Shown: piece after piece, positions 8,793 to 15,592 of the stretch
Position numbering within the stretch: position 1 is the first letter of the stretch
How the letters are laid out: every line of letters begins with the position of its first letter
Source: an uncultured Clostridia bacterium
GTDB lineage: Bacteria; Bacillota; Clostridia; TANB77; CAG-508
DNA length: 33,762 bases
Assembly: GCA_944388775.1 (NCBI GenBank)
Contig: CALXKC010000014.1
Location: 1 to 33,762 of the forward strand
Direction: 5' to 3'
Notes under the pieces: model-generated
Told to the model about the DNA's origin: nothing
Seen by the model: only the letters and a program-made list of their open reading frames with translations
Database searches by the model: none
Translations under genes and position numbers: made by a program

Positions 8793-9512
8793 ATGGAAGA
8801 AAAAGAGAAAAAACAAGAAGAAGTAAAAAAATCTGAGAAAGAGGTTAAAAACACAGAAAAAAAGCCAGAAGTTAAAAAAGAAGGAGATATGAAGAAAACA
8901 GAAAATAAGGTAAAAGGAAAAGTAACAGTAGAAAACAAAAAAACAAAAAAAGCTCCGATAATAACAGCAATTGTAATTATAGTTATCATAATTTTAGCAA
9001 TTGTGTTATACGTGTTATTCGCAAATGGACCTAAAAGTATAGTTGAAGGAATGTTTACAGCTTTAAAAAATGGAGATTATGATAAAGTAAATGAATATAT
9101 TAACTATGAAGAAGTTATATCATCTTCAGATATACTTGATAGCGAAAGTTTAGATAAAGAAACAATGAGTTTGTTATTCGATAAATTAAGTTGGAAAATT
9201 ACTGAAACAGTTAAAGATGGAAATATAGCATATGTAACTGTTGATGTAACAAATAAGAATTTTAAAACAATAATTGCAAATTATATGCAGAATGCATTAA
9301 GAGTAGCATTTAGTGGACAAGAGTTAAGTGATGCAGAAATGGAAAATTATTTATTAGAGGAACTAAGAAATGAAGATGTAGAGACAATTACTACAACACA
9401 AACTATCAATTTAACAAAACAAGATGGAAAGTGGGTAATTAATACAACAGATACAAATTTAATAGATATATTATTACCTGGATTAAATGAAGCTATAAAC
9501 TCATTAAGTTAA
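8793..9512 (+). CDS. Membrane-anchored NTF2-like protein (DUF4878/DUF5105-type)
   Basis: The 239-residue protein has a Lys/Glu-rich cytosolic tail (1-52), one membrane segment (about 55-77) and an outside domain of about 160 residues. That domain begins SIVEGMFTALKNGDYDKVNEYIN and ends QDGKWVINTTDTN, the pattern of small NTF2-like domains such as DUF4878 or DUF5105. No lipobox is present. GGAGG lies before the ATG, and a clear terminator ends the unit. Function is unknown; surface or envelope-stress roles are possible. The family call is from pattern only. Confidence 0.65.
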   Translation: MEEKEKKQEEVKKSEKEVKNTEKKPEVKKEGDMKKTENKVKGKVTVENKKTKKAPIITAIVIIVIIILAIVLYVLFANGPKSIVEGMFTALKNGDYDKVNEYINYEEVISSSDILDSESLDKETMSLLFDKLSWKITETVKDGNIAYVTVDVTNKNFKTIIANYMQNALRVAFSGQELSDAEMENYLLEELRNEDVETITTTQTINLTKQDGKWVINTTDTNLIDILLPGLNEAINSLS

Positions 9513-9551
9513 TGAATTTTGGTAATAATAAATACGTTTAGACTATACAGA

Positions 9552-9578
9552 AAATCAATCATAAGTGATTGATTTTTT
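9552..9578 (+). terminator. Intrinsic terminator
   Basis: AAATCAATCA pairs with TGATTGATTT around TAAG and runs into TTTT. Confidence 0.9.
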
Positions 9579-9694
9579 CGTTTGCAATATAAATTTGTAA
9601 TGTTTACATGGTTAAAGTTATAGGAAATGGGACAGACTGAAAGAAATAAAATTGCTTTATAGATATTTAATTAGATTAGTTAAAAAATGAAAAT

Positions 9695-9723
9695 TTGATA
9701 TTTATGTTTATTTATGGTAAAAT
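9695..9723 (+). promoter_or_regulatory. Sigma-A promoter for the DUF4097 gene
   Basis: TTGATA and TAAAAT are spaced by 17 bases. The leader to the ATG at 9802 is about 70 bases. Confidence 0.65.
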
Positions 9724-9801
9724 ATTAGCATAGGTAAGTTACCTTTGTGCAAATTCCTATTCAATTCAAAAAAATTATCTTTAAGAAAGGTGGAAAAAAT
9801 C

Positions 9802-10503
9802 ATGAAAATCACTATTAATAATGATGGTAATATAACCATTGTTAATGGGCGGATTATAAGCGGAGGATGTTCTTCTGCAGAATCCAAAAAAATTGATGAA
9901 ATCAAACGTATTAGAGCTGAAAAAATCAGCACAATAAAAATTGATTCTGATTTGGCGGATGTTACAGTCGCTAGCAACAGTACAGATAACATTGAAATAC
10001 ATTATTATGGCGAGGTATATACAAAAGGCAATCTTAGATTTAATGTTACTACATCTGATGATGAAATCAATGTGTCTGCAAAAATTAAAGGCAATGCCTT
10101 TAACAGTAGTCTTAAACTGAATGTACTTATTCCGCAAAAACTATTTAAGATTATTTCGATTAAATGCCAGAATGGAAGTACAGAGCTTGGCAGAAATGTC
10201 GAAGCAGAACAACTGAAAATTGACTCGCAGAATGGTAACGTTGAATCAGAGGGATTTTTTTATGAAATCAATGCAAAATCTATAAATGGAAGTGTAGATA
10301 TTGCTATTAATGCAAAAAATGATATTGAAATTTTTGCATCTTCTACGAACGGAAATGTCAATGTAGAACTGGGGAATATTGGTTTATGTAATATTTCAAC
10401 TTCATCAATAAACGGATCTGCCAAAAACAGGCATAACGCTACTGGAAAATATAAGGCTACAGGGAATGTTTCATCAATAAATGGCAGTGTCAGAGTCAGG
10501 TAA
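9802..10503 (+). CDS. DUF4097-type beta-helix protein, probably acquired
   Basis: The 233-residue protein is built from short repeated strands with recurring NGS, NGN and SINGS turns (for example SQNGNVESEG, SINGSVDIAI, SSINGSVRVR), the pattern of the DUF4097 adhesin-like family that forms a right-handed beta solenoid. There is no signal peptide, so it is probably cytosolic; some relatives sit next to membrane stress regulators. The ATG at 9802 follows AAAGGTGG. Codon use (GGC, CGT, CTT, CTG, GCC, CGG) is unlike the neighbours, pointing to transfer. It has an in-frame CGG at 9850 in NGRIISGG. A +1 shift there would meet TAA after one more codon, so full-length product needs triplet reading. 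Confidence 0.75.
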   Translation: MKITINNDGNITIVNGRIISGGCSSAESKKIDEIKRIRAEKISTIKIDSDLADVTVASNSTDNIEIHYYGEVYTKGNLRFNVTTSDDEINVSAKIKGNAFNSSLKLNVLIPQKLFKIISIKCQNGSTELGRNVEAEQLKIDSQNGNVESEGFFYEINAKSINGSVDIAINAKNDIEIFASSTNGNVNVELGNIGLCNISTSSINGSAKNRHNATGKYKATGNVSSINGSVRVR

Positions 10504-10532
10504 GTGAATTCTTAATTAAGCATGATTTTAGT

Positions 10533-10558
10533 GCCCTATGCTTTTTATTGCATAGGGC
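10533..10558. other. Hairpin between convergent genes
   Basis: GCCCTATGC pairs perfectly with GCATAGGGC around TTTTTATT. It lies between a plus-strand and a minus-strand gene end and may stop transcription from either side, although neither strand has a classic T-tract after the stem. Confidence 0.6.
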
Positions 10559-10658
10559 AAAAAAATTTAAAACATTTTTAGAATTTTATTATTAAATTTG
10601 ATGCAATTTATCAGAAATAAGGTTTATTTTAATAAATAATTTATGTTAGTATGAATAG

Positions 10659-12399
10659 TTATTTCTTTCCATCAACCTTCATGTTATCTCCATACCTCTT
10701 AATCTTTTGAGTAGTAGTCTTTTCAAACTCCTTATCCCTAATACCAAAACTCTTAATATGTTTGTAATTAGGCAACTTTTTATTAACACTAGAAACAACA
10801 TCAGAAATAAGTTTCCAAATTTCCTCTTTAGTAGGAACACTACCTTTTAAATACTCTGTAATTGCCTCAATATTAGGATAAATCTGAGCATTAACATATG
10901 TTTCATCATCATCATCTTTATGAATACCTAAAACAACTGATTCAGAAATAAGAGGATTATCATTCAAATAATATTCAACCTCTTCAGGATAAATATTTTT
11001 TCCATTTTTAGTTACAATAACACTTTTACATCTACCAGTAATATACAAATAACCATTTTCATCAATTCTTCCTAAGTCACCTGTATGAAACCAACCATCA
11101 ACAATAGTTTGTTTCGTTTTTTCTTTATCTTCATAATAACCAAGCATAACATTAGGACCTTTAACAATAATTTCTCCAACACCTTCATCATTTGGATTAT
11201 CTATCTTATATTCCACATTTGGAATAGGAAGTCCAGCTGCATCGTCTTTTTGAAAATAGTCTGTATTTCCAGCAACTAATGGTGAACATTCAGTTAATCC
11301 ATATCCTTGCAAAGTTTTTAAATGTAAATTTTTAAAATCAGCAATAATATTTGGATTCATAGCAGCAGCACCTACAATAAATACTCTTAATCTTCCACCT
11401 AAAGTGTTTTTTACTTTATTTCTAACAATTGTTTTCATGATTGAAGGCAAACCGCATAAAAGGATTTCCATCTTCTTTTCTATATTTTTCTGGTAAAGAT
11501 TTATTCATATTTTTAATAATATTTTTATGAACATTTTCTAATAATAGTGGAACACACAAAATAACAGAAGGGTGGAATTCTTGCATGTTTTGTACAATAT
11601 GTCTCAAACCTTCACAATGAGCAATACTTGCACCACTATATATTGGCAATAAAAATCCTAAAGTACATTCATAGGTATGATGTAAAGGTAAAACAGAGAA
11701 GAATAAGTCACTTCTTTTTACTTTTACAATTCCATAAGTTGATAAGATATTTGAGCATATATTTCTTTGAGATAGGCAAACTCCTTTTGCATTACCTGTT
11801 GTACCAGATGTAAATAGCAAAATACGTAATTCATCAGGATTTATTTCTATATCATCAAAAGAATGATTACCATCTTCATATGATTTTTTACCTTCATTTA
11901 ATAAATTTATATATGAATTTTTGATATCCTTTTCTGAATCAAAAGGAACAAAGATTGTATCAGGATTTTCAACTTTTTCAATATTATCTAAAATACTATC
12001 TAGATTTTTTGAATCACCTAAAATACAAACAGCTTGTGAAACATTCATAAAATTAATTACATCATGAGGTTGTAATTCTTTATCAATAGGAACAGCTATA
12101 CCAACAATAGATGCAGCTAAATACGAAACACACCATTCGTAAGTGTTTTTTCCTATAACTGCAATTCGTTTATTTAAAAAGCCTTTTTCGATTAGACTTG
12201 TCCCTAAAGCAACAACATCATTTTTAAATTCAGCATATGTAACTGAATAAATTTTACCTTCTTTATCTTTTCTTCTAAAAGCAGTTCTAGAACGATAAAT
12301 ATCTCCAGAACGATATAGCATGTCCTTAAAATTAGTAACTTCTTCTGTTTTATGATATTTTTTCTTTAATTGCTCTGCAACTGGTACATCCTTTTTCAT
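10659..12399 (-). CDS. AMP-binding acyl-CoA ligase, two frames joined at CGG
   Basis: The product is a 579-residue acyl-CoA synthetase of the ANL superfamily, activating a fatty or related acid with ATP and CoA. The N-terminal part (12399 down to 11455) has the ATP-binding loop LLFTSGTTGNAKGV. The C-terminal part (11450 to 10659) has QGYGLTECSP, GWFHTGDLG, ITGRCKSVIV and the late TTQKIKRY with the catalytic Lys. The two parts are in different frames, with the shift in or near PFM-[CGGT]-LPSIMK. Reading the four bases CGGT at 11454-11451 as one codon restores one protein without gap or loss. There is no other lesion. Either this is +1 recoding, or a one-base insertion or sequence error. The substrate is not known. 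Confidence 0.8.
11451..11454 (-). other. Candidate +1 recoding site CGGT in acyl-CoA ligase
   Basis: On the minus strand the zero frame reads ATG CGG TTT. Using CGGT as one codon continues in the frame of LPSIMKTIVRNKV, which leads into the conserved C-terminal half. The homology places the shift within about eight codons of this CGG, the only in-frame CGG in the gene. Confidence 0.6.
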
Positions 12400-12501
12400 A
12401 TAAAATCCATCCTTTCCTTTTTTCCTTTTTTATAAGTTTTTGTGTGCTTAAAATAATTACTAAATTTTATGAAATTACGAATGCGAATGGAGGTATATTA
12501 A

Positions 12502-12574
12502 AAATTCTTATATTATCAAGTAGGAGAATCTCAAACTTGCTTTGAGAGGTGCCTGCTTGATAATTTTAGAATTT
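12502..12574. other. Long structured hairpin in intergenic region
   Basis: AAATCT-type ends (AAATTCT/AGAATTT) flank ATTATCAAGTAGG (12512-12524), which pairs with CCTGCTTGATAAT (12552-12564). Then comes an AGAA/GGTG internal loop and an inner stem TCTCAAA/TTTGAGA with loop CTTGC. On the minus strand it lies after the gene ending at 12638 and runs into TTTTT some bases later, so it may end that transcript; it could also be a leader structure of the acyl-CoA ligase or a small mobile palindrome. Apart from it, the stretch 12400-12637 holds nothing I can support. Confidence 0.6.
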
Positions 12575-12637
12575 ATTTATACCATAATGTTAGCCGAGTA
12601 ATGAATAAAATTTAGTAATTATTTTAAGTAAAACTTT

Positions 12638-13531
12638 TTATTCAAGTCTAAAAAATTTAAAATTCACATCTTTCTTCAAAGTAACACTACCAGTACTATC
12701 AATAGAACCATCATCTGAAGACAGTGGAACATCAACAAAAACCGTACATTTATATTTCTCATCTTGATTATTTGTAACAAAAACATCAAAAGAAAAACTA
12801 CAAGTAATATCTTCTAAAGGGATAGAACATCTATTTAAAAGAGTACCATCATAAGTAATAGGTGTTGAAGTATCAGTAATTGTATAATCAGTTTTAATAT
12901 TTGAATTTATATAACTAAGTGTAATAGGATTTGCTAAATTATTATATAAAACAGGAGTAGATAAATCTGTCGAATCCTCTGAACTTATAGAAAAATCTAA
13001 TTTATCCTGAATTTTGTTTTCATCATTTAATTCACTTTTGGCAAAATTATTAATACTCTTAAAATAAAGTGCAGGTTCTCCCATAGATGGAGGTGTTGTG
13101 AAATTAATATTTTCAATAGTGACATTTTTTAATGTGTTTTTAGAAGTTTTTTCTTCTTGAGGTGAGTCTATAAAAAATGCAATATCAGTATATTGATAAA
13201 TATTTTCTAAAGTATAATTTGTTGTTGATATATTTTTATTTTTTGCATCACAATTACTAAAGAAAACTATTTGATTTATATTAAAAATAGTTTCACTATT
13301 TTTATTTGCAAATGGCAAAATTGATTTTTCAAAATTAGTTTTTAATACCATTCTTGAAAGTACTAAAAATGCTAAAAATACTACTAATATAAATAAAGCT
13401 AAAGTAATAATACTTAAAACTTTTTTCTTGTTATCAATATTTTTATTGATATCTTCTTTATCATGTACGTTTCTAGCTTTTGCATTTTTTGCTTTTATTT
13501 TTTTATCATTTTTATTCATGAATAATTTCAT
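12638..13531 (-). CDS. Single-pass membrane protein of unknown function
   Basis: I do not recognise this 297-residue protein. It has a basic cytosolic tail (1-36), a membrane segment at about 38-59 and an outside part of about 235 residues rich in Ser, Thr and Asn with alternating beta-like strands (for example KCTVFVDVPLSS near the end). The outside part has only a few Cys and no repeats. AGGAAGGA precedes two possible starts, ATG at 13531 and ATG at 13519; neither spacing is ideal. It is divergent from the GH73 hydrolase gene, so a cell-wall or surface role is possible but only by position. Confidence 0.6.
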   Translation of the reverse strand: MKLFMNKNDKKIKAKNAKARNVHDKEDINKNIDNKKKVLSIITLALFILVVFLAFLVLSRMVLKTNFEKSILPFANKNSETIFNINQIVFFSNCDAKNKNISTTNYTLENIYQYTDIAFFIDSPQEEKTSKNTLKNVTIENINFTTPPSMGEPALYFKSINNFAKSELNDENKIQDKLDFSISSEDSTDLSTPVLYNNLANPITLSYINSNIKTDYTITDTSTPITYDGTLLNRCSIPLEDITCSFSFDVFVTNNQDEKYKCTVFVDVPLSSDDGSIDSTGSVTLKKDVNFKFFRLE

Positions 13532-13720
13532 TCCTTCCTAAATGAACAAGTTAATTATAATTGTAAAATATTAGAATTATATATAGTTATAATATTATAA
13601 AAATCAAATAAAATCAATACCAAATTTAAATGTTATATACACATTCTACAAATAAATTTTTAGAAATAGAGATAAACAAAATTTACCAAGGACAAAACTT
13701 AAAAAAAGCAGAAAAGTAAA

Positions 13721-13749
13721 TTGACAAAAAAACAATGAAAAGGTAAAAT
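13721..13749 (+). promoter_or_regulatory. Consensus promoter with very short leader
   Basis: TTGACA and TAAAAT are spaced by 17 bases. The predicted start, near 13756, leaves only about 11 bases before the ATG at 13767, just enough for the AGGTG ribosome site. Confidence 0.75.
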
Positions 13750-13766
13750 AATGTTAGGTGATTATA

Positions 13767-15027
13767 ATGAAAGCAAAAGATAAGAAAAATAAGTACATAT
13801 TTTTTACTTTAAAAAACATAATTATTTTTTCAATAGCTGTTATTAGTATATTCTATATAATCATTTTTTATCACTATTATTTCGGAGAAAGCGTAGTTTA
13901 TGCAACAGAAGAAGTAAGTTCTCCTATCAATAATTTAGAATTAAGCGAAGCAGAAAAAATAGATATAGATTCCTATATACAAGATAATAGCAAAGAAGGA
14001 GTAAAAGAAGAATATACAGTAGAAGAAGTAGAATTAGAATTTATAACAAAATATAAAAACAATGCAAGTTTACCTAAAGGTACATTACAAGTAACACAAG
14101 AAGGAAGAAAAGGAAAACAACAAATTACAACAAAAAAGACATATGAAAATGACCAACTAATAAGTGAAGAACAGGTTTCAGCTAAAATTACTAAAGCAGC
14201 TGTTAATAAAATTGTAGAAGTCGGAATAGGCACACGGAAGAGCAAGTAATTATGAGGTAAAAGTAGGAGATACAGTATATGTTACATCTGATAGGCTATC
14301 TGTTATGGTAGAGCCAAGTGAAGAATCACAAAAAGTTGCTACTTTATCTCAAAATGATGAATTAAAAGTTTTAGAGATTAAAGGTGAATGGTATAGGATT
14401 AGGTCAGGTAGTACAATTGGATATGTAAAATCAGAGGCTACAACTTATAGAAATTATGTTCAAGAAGAGGCAGAGAAAAATTCTTCAAATATAAATACTT
14501 CTACAAGTCAAAAAAGTAAAGCAGAATTGTTATCAACTCTAAGCTTTGGAATGGCATTAAATAAACCTAGTGGATTAACATTAGAACAGTTTAAGACAAT
14601 ATTGTCAGATAGCAAAGATAAAAATAAAATATTTGAACAAAATGCTGAATATTTTTATTATATTGAAAAAGAATATAATATAAATGGAGTATTTGTAGCA
14701 GCAGTTGGTATACATGAAAGCAACTGGGGAACATCAAAAATTGCTCAAGAAAAATATAATTTATTTGGATACGGAGCATATGATTCTAATCCATACAATG
14801 GAGCATATACATTTTCAGATTATTCAGAATGTATAGACCTTCTTGCAAGAGTGTTTGTAAAATATTATTTAAATCCAGCAGGGACAAGTATATATGGGGG
14901 AGAAACAGCATCTGGAAAATACTATAATGGACCAACATTAAGTGGAATTAACCAAAAATATGCAACAGATAAAAATTGGGCAAACAGCGTATATACAACT
15001 ATGAAATATTTATATAATAAATTATAA
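13767..15027 (+). CDS. G5-SH3-GH73 glucosaminidase, two frames joined at CGG
   Basis: The joined product has 419 residues: a membrane anchor (14-36), a G5 domain (about 75-155), a bacterial SH3 domain (VKVGDTVYVTSDRL to GYVKSEAT, about 163-220) and a C-terminal GH73 N-acetylglucosaminidase domain (about 265-419), with the likely catalytic Glu in GIHESNWGTSKIA. It would cut cell-wall glycan outside the cell. The frame breaks between the G5 domain and the SH3 domain, after EVGIGT and before ASNYEV. Taking CGGA at 14235-14238 as one codon gives GTR-RASNYEV with no loss. The ATG at 13767 follows AGGTG. Both halves are well conserved, with no second lesion. A sequence error or recent frameshift is the alternative. 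Confidence 0.8.
14235..14238 (+). other. Candidate +1 recoding site CGGA in GH73 hydrolase
   Basis: The zero frame reads ACA CGG AAG AGC AAG TAA and stops. With CGGA read as one codon, the frame continues AGA GCA AGT AAT TAT into the SH3 domain. The join lies in a linker, and domain content limits the shift to about three codons on either side. Confidence 0.65.
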
Positions 15028-15031
15028 AAAA

Positions 15032-15076
15032 TTCTTGCTATTTTACAATTTTTATTGTATGATATAATAGCAAGAA
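15032..15076 (+). other. Inverted repeat after the GH73 gene, overlapping a possible promoter
   Basis: TTCTTGCTATT pairs perfectly with AATAGCAAGAA, with an inner ACAAT/ATTGT. TATAAT at 15063-15068 lies inside the 3' arm, with TTTACA 15 bases upstream. It may end the GH73 transcript or be an operator on the promoter of the next operon. Confidence 0.5.
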
Positions 15077-15145
15077 TAAAGAATAGTAATATTTACCAAG
15101 TAAAAACTTAATTTGCTAAAAACTTAGAAAGGAATGGAATTAGAA

Positions 15146-15589
15146 ATGAAGAAATATTTGATAGCTACAATTATGATAATACTACTAATAATTTCAGTAT
15201 TTGGAGCAAATATGGTATATGCAGCAGAAGGAAATAATGTGGTAGTAGAAAATGAGACTACAGACAGAGCAATTGATGAGGAAACAGAAAGTCAATTAGT
15301 AGAGTTAAAAGAGAATGTAGCAAATTCACTAGAGGACTATAAAGAAAAATATGGTTCAGATGTTTATGGAACAGTAGCTTATATATTGAATATAGTGCGT
15401 ATTTATAGTATTCCATTATGTTTTTTAGGAATTGCAATTGGAGCAATACATCAATATGTAATAGGTGTTAGAAAGCTAGATACATTGGAAAAAGGTATGG
15501 CACTGATTGTAACCTTTGTAACAATTTTAATTATATGCCAAATATTACCACTTGCATTTGCAGTGTTCGTAAAATTTGGAAGGGGGTAA
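15146..15589 (+). CDS. Small exported membrane protein, pilin-like (VirB2/TrbC pattern)
   Basis: The 147-residue protein starts with a signal peptide (MKKYLIATIMIILLIISVFG, cleavage likely after VYA) followed by an acidic segment and two membrane segments (about 78-98 and 110-132) ending FVKFGRG. This layout is that of VirB2/TrbC pilin-like proteins, but similarity is by pattern only. The ATG at 15146 is about 12 bases from AAAGGA; an ATG at 15134 adds four residues. It ends 3 bases before the TadZ-like gene, so the two are very likely co-translated and may work together at the membrane. Confidence 0.55.
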   Translation: MKKYLIATIMIILLIISVFGANMVYAAEGNNVVVENETTDRAIDEETESQLVELKENVANSLEDYKEKYGSDVYGTVAYILNIVRIYSIPLCFLGIAIGAIHQYVIGVRKLDTLEKGMALIVTFVTILIICQILPLAFAVFVKFGRG

Positions 15590-15592
15590 CAA

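Noticed and set aside
11422..11471. Two separate overlapping genes for the ligase halves, the second starting at ATG 11471
   Set aside because: The halves are parts of one ANL enzyme, the proposed second start lies inside the conserved continuity and has no ribosome site.
14230..14245. Sequencing-adapter contamination at the GH73 frameshift, because CGGAAGAGC resembles a common adapter start
   Set aside because: Only about nine bases match, both sides code smoothly through a linker, and the other three CGG sites have no such similarity. Reads should still be checked.
14305..15027. Independent gene starting at ATG 14305
   Set aside because: It would begin inside the SH3 domain and lack any export signal; upstream codons in the same frame continue the domain back to the CGG.
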